Source: Jiangella endophytica
GTDB lineage: Bacteria > Actinomycetota > Actinomycetes > Jiangellales > Jiangellaceae
Assembly: GCF_003427025.1 (NCBI RefSeq)
Contig: NZ_QVAI01000002.1
Span: 248,001-312,000 of the forward strand
Reading direction: 5' to 3'
DNA length: 64,000 nt
Shown: piece by piece, positions 53,301 to 60,448 of the stretch
How the letters are laid out: each line of letters starts with the position of its first letter
Numbering within the stretch: position 1 is the first letter of the stretch
The notes under the pieces: generated by a model
The model's input: the letters and a program-made list of their open reading frames with translations, nothing else
The model's database searches: none
What the model was told of the DNA's origin: nothing
Position numbers and translations under genes: made by a program

Positions 53301-53659
53301 GCGACACCGAGCCGATCGCGACATCGCCTCAGGTCGGGTCCGGCTGGGCCAACCGCGAGACGCCCCCGCCGGCGCCCGCGCCCTCGCCGGCACCGGTGCC
53401 CGAGCCCGTCGCGCAGGCCGAGCCCGCGCTCAGCGCGTCCGGCCTTCCGCTGCGGCGTCGTGGCGCCTCGCTGGTGCCCGGCTCCATCGGCGAGCTCAAC
53501 GAGACCGAACAGACCCGGCGGCCCGCAGCCGCGGCCAAGGACGCGAGTAACGTGGCCTCGACACTGGCCAGCCTGCAGCGAGGTGTCGGGCGCGGCCGGG
53601 AGGAAACCGGTGGCTGGGTCCCGAAGCGACCCAGTGACCCCGAGAGGAGCGATTCGTGA
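50396..53659 (+). CDS. Conservon sensor kinase-like protein (CvnA type)
   Basis: A 1087-residue membrane protein. A basic N-terminal tail, TM1 at ~62-82, a large extracellular nitrate-sensor-like helical domain (~83-360, containing QAIQDERDVTGFYFGQG), TM2 (~362-386), a HAMP-like linker, then a HATPase domain (~575-690; LLAELIDNATEFSAP, VTDSGLGIP, TLGLYVVARLAAKHG). There is no conventional H-box. A ~390-residue Pro-rich, disordered cytoplasmic tail ends the protein and holds five tandem octapeptides. Start ATG 50396 after GAGGAAGGAA. The next three genes complete the conservon; the stop overlaps the roadblock start. Confidence 0.92.
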   Translation: MTRTARGRRSNDGATKRARANLRPADLRPAVKSGRAKEGGDGERSRSFWQSFLHDRSVRSRVAALVLLPLLGTLVLGTLFFKSALDEASSASRTESLAEVGMVSLQALQAIQDERDVTGFYFGQGPSAESVSNARDTTDAALAALSDEIDQRRGDDLGATYEGAVKDFDREVERLSGTERESNYRKQRDGNDPVFNEGGTEGYHRFAEVLQRLATAAAAGSDDPTLARRITALGDMAQAVESASLERGIVAFFMQPEVAPTAPQRDQAMVLQGEQDLLLEGRFLRGLGFTEQRRIYSNQIYIANRAVTTARSDIANGAAPRVSKDQWWESSTARLDDLRDIQQESGNAVLALAAERTDSARVTALFSALGVLAVLALTIYLAIVVARSIIGPLRRLRASALETAQTQLPALVDRVHKDGPVVARDLPDAVQAEGRDEIGQVATAFNDVHATAVRVAAEQALLRQNLDTIVVNLSRRTQSLVDRQLGEIEGLEQRERDPDQLSTLFRIDHMATRVRRHAESLLVLAGVDEMRKHTSAAGVLDVVRTAVGEVEQYPRVKFGVMPTDLITAGAVDDIAHLLAELIDNATEFSAPATPVRVTSQPLLGGGLRLQVTDSGLGIPAGQLDELNERLRNVGDIDVAASRTLGLYVVARLAAKHGIQVRLEGVPEGGTAAQVDLPAHLILSPLDTSEGVIPPVPAEPAAPHQPSSGFGDSWSLDPNPAPFRRDDSSPALPLTPAGSSLPRRDERPDETRFPVEAPAQSDQPLPADPAPAMDAGRPTWPSPEESRLRPDTGESRIPPITAETRYSASDTGEHRVTDTGEHQLSETGERRLTETGERRLSDTGERRISTDHGARTDESWRQPLTNGSTSGALPTREPRPEVRPPTPQPPAPAVPAKPAAAARASLRAPEPVLPDSDSPIYDSVASAWFSRSGADSSTDDWSSPADEGWRRAAEALRSAEEAASARAVQRDTEPIATSPQVGSGWANRETPPPAPAPSPAPVPEPVAQAEPALSASGLPLRRRGASLVPGSIGELNETEQTRRPAAAAKDASNVASTLASLQRGVGRGREETGGWVPKRPSDPERSDS
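52820..52939 (+). repeat. Five tandem octapeptide repeats in the kinase tail
   Basis: Codons 809-848 encode DTGEHRVT, DTGEHQLS, ETGERRLT, ETGERRLS and DTGERRIS, five 24-base units. Diverged half-copies (PDTGESRI, TAETRYSA) precede them. The codons differ between units, so the protein repeat is kept beyond DNA-level similarity. Confidence 0.85.
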
Positions 53660-54051
53660 CCAACGCCTCCAGCGACGAGCTCGGCTGGCTGCTCGACCGG
53701 TTCGTCGACCGCACCACGGGCGCTGCCCACGCGGTCGTGGTCTCGGCCGACGGTCTGCACCTGGCCGGCTCCACGGGTATGCCGCGTGAACGCGGCGAGC
53801 AGCTCGCTGCGGTGGTGTCCGGACTGGCCAGTCTCACGGTCGGCGCCTCGCTGATCCTGGGCGCCGGCGAGGTCCAGCAGACCCTGGTAGAGATGAGCAA
53901 CGGCTTCCTGCTGGTCATGGCGGTCGGCGACGGCGCGCACCTGGCCGTCCTGGCAGCCTCCACCGCCGACCTCGGTCAGGTGGGCTATGAGATGGCACTG
54001 CTCGTCGAGCGCGTGGGTGCCGTTCTCAATCCCGCCACCCGGGTCGGGTGA
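53656..54051 (+). CDS. Roadblock/LC7-domain protein (CvnB type)
   Basis: A 131-residue roadblock protein: LGWLLDRFVDRTTGAAHAVV, VSADGLHLAGSTGMPRERGE, FLLVMAVGDGAHLAVLA. In conservons it partners the small GTPase and kinase. GTG at 53656 overlaps the kinase stop in a GTGA junction, so the two are co-translated. Confidence 0.93.
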   Translation: MTNASSDELGWLLDRFVDRTTGAAHAVVVSADGLHLAGSTGMPRERGEQLAAVVSGLASLTVGASLILGAGEVQQTLVEMSNGFLLVMAVGDGAHLAVLAASTADLGQVGYEMALLVERVGAVLNPATRVG

Positions 54052-54137
54052 GATACGTCGTGTACGAGCCCCTGATGTGGTAGGGATCGGGTCAGCACCG
54101 CGCAGATCCCCGATCCGACGATGGTCTGGAGGTAACG

Positions 54138-54500
54138 ATGGCGACACCTGACGGCCGGAGGGTACGGCCGTACCTTGCCACGCGTGGGCGCACGCGTCCC
54201 GTGCAGGACATCGCCATCGAGGCTCTCGTCTCCACCACGAAGGACGGCCGTACCCACGGCGCCGACCCCGAGCCGGAGCGGGAACGCATTCTCCGGCTGT
54301 GCCACTCGCCACGGTCCGTGGCAGAGGTGGCCGCAATCGTCTCGATGCCACTCGGCGTGGCCCGCGTGCTCGTCGCGGATCTCGAGACCGAGGGACTGGT
54401 GCGGGTCGCTGACCCGCATGCGGCGTTCGCCGGCTCCGCGGAGCCGGCTCGTAATCTGAGCGTGCTGGAAAGGGTGAGGGATGGCCTTCGTCGACTCTGA
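54138..54500 (+). CDS. DUF742 protein (CvnC type)
   Basis: A 120-residue DUF742 protein, with GRRVRPYLATRGRTRP at the N-terminus and a winged-helix-like region ILRLCHSPRSVAEVAAIVSM and VLVADLETEGLVRV. GGAGG precedes the ATG. Its last 20 bases overlap the GTPase gene. DUF742 proteins are regular conservon members, with a proposed adaptor or DNA-binding role. Confidence 0.93.
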   Translation: MATPDGRRVRPYLATRGRTRPVQDIAIEALVSTTKDGRTHGADPEPERERILRLCHSPRSVAEVAAIVSMPLGVARVLVADLETEGLVRVADPHAAFAGSAEPARNLSVLERVRDGLRRL

Positions 54501-55077
54501 GGTGTCTGGCGGCACACAGGCCGACCAAGACGCACTGTCGGTCAAGATCGTCGTGGCCGGCGGCTTCGGCGTGGGCAAGACGACCTTCGTCGGCGCGGTG
54601 AGCGAGATCGAGCCGCTGCGTACCGAGGCACTCATGACCGAGGCCTCGACCAGCGTCGACGACCTCTCCATGCTGCCCGAGAAACGCACCACCACGGTCG
54701 CCATGGACTTCGGCCGCATCACGCTGGCCGAGGACCTCGTGCTGTACCTGTTCGGCACACCGGGCCAGAACCGGTTCTGGTTCATGTGGGACGACATCAC
54801 CCGCGGCGCCATCGGCGCCGTGGTCCTCGTCGACACCCGCCGACTGGCCGACTGCTTCGGCGCCATCGACTACGTCGAGCAGCGGGGCATCCCGTTCGTC
54901 GTCGCACTCAACGCCTTCAACGGCATCCAGGAGCACGACGTCGAGGACGTCCGCGACGCCCTCCAAGTCGGCCCCGAGGTCCCGTTCGTCGTCACCGACG
55001 CCCGCGAGCGCGAGTCGGTCAAGGTCGTGCTCGTCACGCTCGTCGAGCATGCGATGTCGATGATCCAGCAGACCTGA
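54481..55077 (+). CDS. Conservon small GTPase (CvnD type)
   Basis: A 198-residue Ras-like/MglA-like GTPase: P-loop GGFGVGKTTF (~27-36), the effector region TEASTSVDDLS, the G3 motif LYLFGTPGQNRFWFMWDD and the G4-like ALNAFNGI, which has Asn-Ala-Phe-Asn in place of the usual N-K-x-D. The Gln of GTPGQ is kept. The kinase, roadblock and DUF742 products are expected to form a membrane complex with it. A lipoprotein gene begins 20 bases after its stop. Confidence 0.94.
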   Translation: MAFVDSEVSGGTQADQDALSVKIVVAGGFGVGKTTFVGAVSEIEPLRTEALMTEASTSVDDLSMLPEKRTTTVAMDFGRITLAEDLVLYLFGTPGQNRFWFMWDDITRGAIGAVVLVDTRRLADCFGAIDYVEQRGIPFVVALNAFNGIQEHDVEDVRDALQVGPEVPFVVTDARERESVKVVLVTLVEHAMSMIQQT

Positions 55078-55097
55078 TCCGGGTCGCGGGCGATGGC

Positions 55098-55928
55098 ATG
55101 CGCGCGTCGGGGCGCCTACTCGCTCTCGCCGTCACGCTGACGGCCTGCACCGGCACGGACGCGGCCGACCCTCCGGCGCAGGAGCCGCTGTTCACCGGCA
55201 GCTTCACCGTGATCGAGTCGCCACAGCACGGCCCGCGGGCCTGTTCGATGGTCGGGCAGTCCTACCCGCCGCAGTGCGGGGAGGGGTTCGAGCTACGCGG
55301 CTGGTCGTGGGACACCGTCGGCGGTGAGGAGTCGCACGACGGCGTCACCTGGGGCGACTACGGGCTCACCGGGACGTGGGACGGCACGGCGCTGACGCTG
55401 ACCGAGCCGCGGCCGGCCCCGGGGGTCTTCCCCACCGCGTCCGAGGACCGCGACGTCGAGCTGGACACCCCGTGTCCCACGCCGCCGGGCGGATGGGTGG
55501 TGATCGACGGCTCGCGCTCCTACCCCGACGATCTCAATGCGGCCCTCGTCCATGCCAGCGAGGCGTCCGGGTTCGCCGACAGCTGGCTGGACCGGCGCCT
55601 CGAGCCCGGCGAGGCGGGGACGGACCCGCCACCCGACGCGATCGTCAACGTCCGGTTCACCGACGATCTCGCCACCCACGAGGCCGCGCTGCGCCGCATC
55701 TGGGGCGGCGCGCTGTGCGTCAGTCCGGCCGAGCGCAGCGAGCAGGAGCTGCTGGCGCTCATCACCGAGATCAGGGCCGAGTACGACGTCACCGCGTCCT
55801 GGACCAACACGCCCGAGAACACCGCCGGCATCCAGGTGGTCGTCGACGACGGCGTTCAGGAACGGCTCGACGCGGCGTACGGGCCGGGCGTCGTCGAGGT
55901 CGACGCGCTGCTGCGGCCGGTGGACTGA
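55098..55928 (+). CDS. Lipoprotein of unknown function, first of two paralogues
   Basis: A 276-residue secreted lipoprotein: MRASGRLLALAVTLTACTG has a lipobox ending LTAC. The mature part contains FTGSFTVIESPQHGPRACSM, SYPPQCGE, WDTVGGEESHDGVTWGDYGL, TGTWDGTALTLTEP and HEAALRRIWGGALCVS. Four Cys besides the lipid Cys (HGPRAC, PPQC, DTPC, ALC) suggest two disulfides. It starts 20 bases after the GTPase gene and is probably in the same operon. I have seen similar actinobacterial proteins but know of no assigned function. Confidence 0.85.
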   Translation: MRASGRLLALAVTLTACTGTDAADPPAQEPLFTGSFTVIESPQHGPRACSMVGQSYPPQCGEGFELRGWSWDTVGGEESHDGVTWGDYGLTGTWDGTALTLTEPRPAPGVFPTASEDRDVELDTPCPTPPGGWVVIDGSRSYPDDLNAALVHASEASGFADSWLDRRLEPGEAGTDPPPDAIVNVRFTDDLATHEAALRRIWGGALCVSPAERSEQELLALITEIRAEYDVTASWTNTPENTAGIQVVVDDGVQERLDAAYGPGVVEVDALLRPVD

Positions 55929-55973
55929 CGCCGGCCACCGGAACGCCGCGGCCCTTCGCGCCGTCCAAATGGC

Positions 55974-56813
55974 ATGCGTCACTTTGGGTGGATCGTCGCC
56001 GCGCCGGTCGCGGCTCTGTTGCTCGCCGCCTGCGGCGATGAGGAGGCGCCCGTCAGCGCCTCGCCGTCGGACGCTCCGCCGTCCGCCGACCCCGACCAGC
56101 TCTACACCGGCGTGTTCACCGTTCTCGAGAACGGTGACCACGGCCCGCAGCTGTGCACCGTGGTCGCGGAGTCGTTCCCGCCCCAGTGCGGTGGCCCCGA
56201 CGTCCTCGGCTGGAACTGGGACGAGGCGCCCGACGTCACCTCCGAGAACGACGTCACCTGGGGCTACTACTCCGTCACCGGCACCTGGGACGGCACCGCG
56301 CTGACCCTCGCCGAGCCGCCGCTGGCCGGCGCGGCCACGTCGCCCGTGGTCCCCGACGGCACCGTGCCCGACTTCACGTCGCCGTGCCAGCCGCCGGCGG
56401 GCGGCTGGACCGTCACCGACCCCGCGACGGCGACCGAGACCGCTCTGGCGGCCGTCAGCGCCTACGTCGACGAGCAGGCCGACGGCGCCGGCATGTGGAT
56501 CGACTCCTCCGCCGAGCCCACTGTGCTCAACGCGCGCTTCACCGGCGACCTCGAGCAGCACGAGGCCGCCCTGCGCGCGATCTGGGGCGGACCTCTCTGC
56601 GTCAGCGAGGCCGGCCGCAGCACGCAGGACCTCACCGCGATCCAGGACGAACTCACCGCCGCCGTCCCCGACGTGATCACCATCGGCCCGGAGGTCACGG
56701 CCAACGTGGTGCAGCTGAGCGTGTTCGTCGACAACGGCCTGCAGGAGCAGCTGGACGAGCAGTACGGCGAGGGCGTCGTCCAGGTGAGCGCCTCGCTGCG
56801 GCCCGTCGAGTGA
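55974..56813 (+). CDS. Lipoprotein of unknown function, second paralogue
   Basis: A 279-residue lipoprotein with lipobox LLAAC. It shares with its neighbour the order YTGVFTVLENGDHGPQLC, SFPPQCGG, TWGYYSVTGTWDGTALTL, HEAALRAIWGGPLCVS and GVVQVSASLRPVE, so the pair arose by tandem duplication. The same four non-lipid Cys are kept. The intervening PSDAPPSADP spacer after the lipid Cys is longer. It lies 45 bases after the first copy and 61 before the epimerase gene, all in one direction. A role as the extracytoplasmic ligand sensor or partner of the conservon kinase is an inference from position. Confidence 0.85.
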   Translation: MRHFGWIVAAPVAALLLAACGDEEAPVSASPSDAPPSADPDQLYTGVFTVLENGDHGPQLCTVVAESFPPQCGGPDVLGWNWDEAPDVTSENDVTWGYYSVTGTWDGTALTLAEPPLAGAATSPVVPDGTVPDFTSPCQPPAGGWTVTDPATATETALAAVSAYVDEQADGAGMWIDSSAEPTVLNARFTGDLEQHEAALRAIWGGPLCVSEAGRSTQDLTAIQDELTAAVPDVITIGPEVTANVVQLSVFVDNGLQEQLDEQYGEGVVQVSASLRPVE

Positions 56814-56874
56814 TCTCTGCCGACAGCGAAGGGCCCGTGACGGGCGCCCGCCGCGCTGGCTGGCGTCGGGCGCC

Positions 56875-57912
56875 ATGAGCCGTCACGCCATCGTCGTCGG
56901 CAGCACCGGCCAGATCGGCCGGGCGGCCGTCATGTCCCTGCTCCATGACGGCTGGACCGTCACCGCCGTGCACCGGGGCAGCACCCCACATCCGGCCGCC
57001 TGGACCCGGCACGGCGTCATCGAGCGGCGAGCCGACCGCGCTGACCTCGCGACGGTCCTGCGCGAGTCCGGCGGCGCGGACGTGCTTCTCGACACCATCG
57101 CCTACGACGACGCCGACGCGCGGCTGCTGCTCGGCCTGGCCGGAGACGTCGGCTCGCTGATCGTCGTCTCCAGCGCGTCGGTCTACGCCGACGACGCGGG
57201 CCGCACCCTGGACGAGGCGACCGGGCCCGACGACTTCCCGCGGTTCGCCGGGCCGGTCGCGGAGACCCAGGCGACGACACCGCCCGGCCCCGCCACGTAC
57301 TCGACGAAGAAGGCGCTGCTCGAGAGCACCCTGCTCGACGACGGCCGGCTGCCCGTGACCGTGCTGCGGCCGTGCGCCATCCACGGTCCGGGCAGCACCA
57401 GCCCGCGAGAGATCTGGCCGCTGGCGCGCGCCCTCGCCCGGCGGCCCCGGGTGCCGCTGTCGCACCGCGGCCAGAGCCGGTTCCACACCACCAGCGCGCC
57501 GAACCTGGCCGAGCTGATCCGGCTCGCCGCCGAGCGGCCGGGCACCAGGATCCTCAACGCCGGCGACCCCGAGCCGCCGTCCGTCGCCGAGATCGTCCGG
57601 GCGGTCAGCCTGACCGTCGGCCACGACCCGGAGCTGGTGCCGCTCGACGGACCGGCCCCCGCCGGCCAGGTCGGCCGCACCCCGTGGTCGGTGCCGCGCC
57701 CCTTCCTCGTCGACATGACGGCGGCAGCGACGGCGCTGGGCTACACGCCGGTCGCGACCTACGCCGACGCCGTCGAGAGCACGTCCGCCTGGCTGCGCGG
57801 GCGGCTCGCCGAACACCCCTGGCGCGAGGCGTTCCCGCTGCTGGCGCAGTTCTACGGCGACGCGATGGACGACTTCGCCGCCGAGGACGAGCTGCTCGCG
57901 ACGTTGCCCTAG
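56875..57912 (+). CDS. NAD(P)-dependent epimerase/dehydratase (extended SDR)
   Basis: A 345-residue extended short-chain dehydrogenase: nucleotide loop VVGSTGQIGRAAVMSLLHDG, SLIVVSSASVYADDAG, the catalytic YSTKK, and LPVTVLRPCAIHGPGS. The substrate-binding C-terminal half is typical of sugar epimerases or reductases. The substrate is unknown. It is last in the same-strand run from the conservon. Its TAG shares CTAG (57909-57912) with the stop of the convergent DUF3054 gene. Confidence 0.87.
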   Translation: MSRHAIVVGSTGQIGRAAVMSLLHDGWTVTAVHRGSTPHPAAWTRHGVIERRADRADLATVLRESGGADVLLDTIAYDDADARLLLGLAGDVGSLIVVSSASVYADDAGRTLDEATGPDDFPRFAGPVAETQATTPPGPATYSTKKALLESTLLDDGRLPVTVLRPCAIHGPGSTSPREIWPLARALARRPRVPLSHRGQSRFHTTSAPNLAELIRLAAERPGTRILNAGDPEPPSVAEIVRAVSLTVGHDPELVPLDGPAPAGQVGRTPWSVPRPFLVDMTAAATALGYTPVATYADAVESTSAWLRGRLAEHPWREAFPLLAQFYGDAMDDFAAEDELLATLP

Positions 57913-58316
57913 GCGTCTGCGCCGGTGCGCCCCCGGCGCCGCAGCAGTGCGGCGACCGCCCGCCAGCCGACCAGGAACGCGCCCAGCACGATGGTCGCGA
58001 CCACGACGAACGACGCCGCCGTCCCCTGTCCGGACGCGGCCCGCAGCACCATGCCGACGACCATCGTCGCGATCCACACCGTCACGCCCGTGCCGAGAGC
58101 CGTCGCCGGTCGCTCGTGGCGGGCGGGGCCGGCATCCCCCGGCCGCCGCCGGCGCAGCAGCGTCACCGCCCAGCCCGCGGCCAACCCGGTCAGGAACGGC
58201 CACGCCGTCGTCGCCAGGCCGGCCGGGTCGAGCGGGTGGTCGTGCGTGCGCCGCCCGATCAGCACGAACACCAGCACCAGGACGGCGTCGAGGACGACCG
58301 CCGGGCCGGTCCTCAC
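57909..58316 (-). CDS. DUF3054 membrane protein
   Basis: A 135-residue protein with four hydrophobic segments (VVLDAVLVLVFVLIGRRTHD, TAWPFLTGLAAGWAVTLL, TALGTGVTVWIATMVVGMVL, FVVVATIVLGAFLVGWRAVA), which matches DUF3054. GTG 58316 overlaps the pcnA stop in a GTGA junction. The function is unknown. Confidence 0.87.
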   Translation of the reverse strand: MRTGPAVVLDAVLVLVFVLIGRRTHDHPLDPAGLATTAWPFLTGLAAGWAVTLLRRRRPGDAGPARHERPATALGTGVTVWIATMVVGMVLRAASGQGTAASFVVVATIVLGAFLVGWRAVAALLRRRGRTGADA

Positions 58317-59776
58317 GAGCTCTCCGGCTGCTCGGACCACCACCGCAGCAACGCCGCGCGCGCGTCGTCCTCGGACAGCACGCCGTGGTCGAGCCGGACC
58401 TCGAGCAGGTGGTTGTAGGCCCGGCCGACCAGCGGTCCCGGCCGGATGCCCAGGATCTGCATGATCTGGTTGCCGTCGAGGTCGGGCCGGATGGCGGCCA
58501 GCTCCTCCTCCTCGGCCAGCCGGGAGATGCGCTCTTCGAGGCTGTCGTACGACTGCTGCAAGGCCAGCGCCTTGCGGCGGTTGCGCGTCGTGCAGTCGGC
58601 GCGGGTCAGCACGTGCAGCCGGTCGAGCTCGTCGCCGGAGTCGCGGACGTAGCGGCGCACCGCGGAGTCGGTCCACTCGCCGCCGCCGTAGCCGTGGAAG
58701 CGCAGGTGCAGCTGGATGAGCTTCGCCACACTGTCGATGACGGCGGACGGGTAGCGCAGGGCCGTGAGCCGCTTGCGGGCCAGCTTCGCGCCGACCACGT
58801 CGTGGTGGTGGAAGCTCACGCCGCCGCCGGCCTCGAACTTGCGGGTGCGCGGCTTGCCGATGTCGTGCAGCAGCGCCGCCAGCCGGGTCACGAGATCGGG
58901 GGCGCCGCCGGGCAGCCGTCCCTCCAGCTCGATGGCCTGCTCGAGCACCGTCAGCGAGTGCTCGTAGACGTCCTTGTGGCGGTGGTGCTCGTCGATCTCG
59001 AGGCGCAGCGCGGGCAGCTCGGGCAGCATGTGACCGGCGATGCCGGTGTCGACCAGCAGCGTCAGCCCGGTGCGCGGCGCCGGCGAGAGCAGCAGCTTGG
59101 TCAGCTCGTCGCGGACCCGCTCGGCCGACACGATCTCGATGCGGCCGGCCATGTCGGTCATCGCCGCAACCACCTCGGGCGCCACCTCGAAGCCCAGCTG
59201 CGAGGCGAACCGGGCGGCCCGCATCATGCGCAGGGGGTCGTCGGAGAACGACTGCTCGGGCGTGCCCGGCGTGCGGATGACCCGCCGGCCGAGGTCGGCC
59301 AGCCCGCCGTACGGGTCGACGAACTCGCGGCCGGGCAGCAGCACGGCCATGGCGTTGACGGTGAAGTCGCGGCGCACGAGGTCGTCGGTGATCGACGCGC
59401 CGTACGCGACCGCCGGCTTGCGGCTGGTGGGGTCGTAGCTGTCGGCGCGGTACGTGGTGATCTCGATCTGGAAGCCGTCCTTGGTGCCCCCGATGGTGCC
59501 GAACTTCTGCCCGACGTCCCAGAGGCTGTCGACCCACCCCGCGAGCAGGCGCTTCGTCTCCTCGGGGCGGGCGGACGTGGTGAAGTCGAGGTCCTGGCCG
59601 AGGCGGTCGAGCAGGGCGTCGCGGACGGAGCCGCCGACCAGCGCCAGCTCGTGCCCGGCCGCCTGGAAACGGGTGCCCAATTCGTCGGCCACGGGCGCGA
59701 TGCGCAGCAGCTGCCGCACCGCCTGCCGCTGGGCCTTCGAGAGCACGTGGTTCGCCGCTTCCTTCGTTCCGATCAC
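58313..59776 (-). CDS. cca: CCA-adding tRNA nucleotidyltransferase (pcnA/cca)
   Basis: A 487-residue class II nucleotidyltransferase that adds or repairs the 3' CCA of tRNA. ALVGGSVRDALLDRLGQDLD carries the G-S motif and the D-x-D metal site; VRRDFTVNAMAV and DDPLRMMRAARFASQLGF follow. A C-terminal HD domain has HHRHKDVYEHSL and LLHDIGKP, as in the actinobacterial HD-containing type. GTG 59776 is preferred (VIGTKEAANHVLSKAQ); it has TAGTCT eight bases upstream. It sits where Streptomyces keeps it, divergent from the NUDIX-DUF6049-murJ run. Confidence 0.95.
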   Translation of the reverse strand: MIGTKEAANHVLSKAQRQAVRQLLRIAPVADELGTRFQAAGHELALVGGSVRDALLDRLGQDLDFTTSARPEETKRLLAGWVDSLWDVGQKFGTIGGTKDGFQIEITTYRADSYDPTSRKPAVAYGASITDDLVRRDFTVNAMAVLLPGREFVDPYGGLADLGRRVIRTPGTPEQSFSDDPLRMMRAARFASQLGFEVAPEVVAAMTDMAGRIEIVSAERVRDELTKLLLSPAPRTGLTLLVDTGIAGHMLPELPALRLEIDEHHRHKDVYEHSLTVLEQAIELEGRLPGGAPDLVTRLAALLHDIGKPRTRKFEAGGGVSFHHHDVVGAKLARKRLTALRYPSAVIDSVAKLIQLHLRFHGYGGGEWTDSAVRRYVRDSGDELDRLHVLTRADCTTRNRRKALALQQSYDSLEERISRLAEEEELAAIRPDLDGNQIMQILGIRPGPLVGRAYNHLLEVRLDHGVLSEDDARAALLRWWSEQPESS

Positions 59777-59854
59777 GACGGACCAGACTACGGGGCGACA
59801 CCCCCGGGATCCCAACCGCTTCAGCAGCAGCGCAGGAAGCGGCCGCATCCCAGC

Positions 59855-59860
59855 TACTCT
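59855..59860 (+). promoter_or_regulatory. -10 box TACTCT for leaderless NUDIX gene
   Basis: TACTCT ends 6 bases before the ATG at 59867; no Shine-Dalgarno sequence. Confidence 0.5.
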
Positions 59861-59866
59861 GGACGT

Positions 59867-60448
59867 ATGCCCGGCTCGCCGTCCTCGCCAGCCGACGGTC
59901 CGCACCATCGGCGACGTCGGGGGGCGAGGCGACGGCGGAAGGCGAGCCGGCCGCGGCTGCGTACCGTGCGCGAGACCTCAGCGGGGGGACTGGTGGTCGA
60001 CCACTACGAGCATCCGTCGAGCGTCGCCCTCATCGGGCGCATCGACCGGCGTGGACGGCTGGAGTGGGTCCTCCCCAAGGGGCATGTCGAAGCAGGTGAA
60101 ACGCCCGAGGAAGCTGCGGTGCGGGAGGTATCAGAGGAAACTGGTCTGCAGTCGAGAGTCGTGACCCCGGTCGGCGACATCGACTACTGGTTCGTGGCGG
60201 ACAATCGGAGGATCCACAAGACGGTGCACCACTTTCTCCTCGAGGCCACCGGTGGGAGTCTGAGCACCGACGACGTGGAGGTGAGCGAAGTGGCGTGGGT
60301 GCCACTGGACGAGCTGGCCGGCCGGATGCGGTACGCGTCCGAACGGCGGCTCGCGCGGCGGCTGCGCGAGCTGCTCCCGGCATCGCCCGGCGACACCCCG
60401 GAGGCCACCGTCTCCGAGACCGGCGGCGCCCGGAAGGACGGGTCATGA
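59867..60448 (+). CDS. NUDIX hydrolase
   Basis: A 193-residue NUDIX protein. The Nudix box GHVEAGETPEEAAVREVSEE-TGL occupies residues 72-94 with every catalytic Glu present. A basic, Arg-rich N-terminal tail (~10-35) precedes RETSAGGLVV. The substrate cannot be told; mutator-type or ADP-ribose hydrolysis are both possible. It heads the conserved NUDIX-DUF6049-murJ operon, with its stop overlapping the DUF6049 start. Confidence 0.92.
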   Translation: MPGSPSSPADGPHHRRRRGARRRRKASRPRLRTVRETSAGGLVVDHYEHPSSVALIGRIDRRGRLEWVLPKGHVEAGETPEEAAVREVSEETGLQSRVVTPVGDIDYWFVADNRRIHKTVHHFLLEATGGSLSTDDVEVSEVAWVPLDELAGRMRYASERRLARRLRELLPASPGDTPEATVSETGGARKDGS

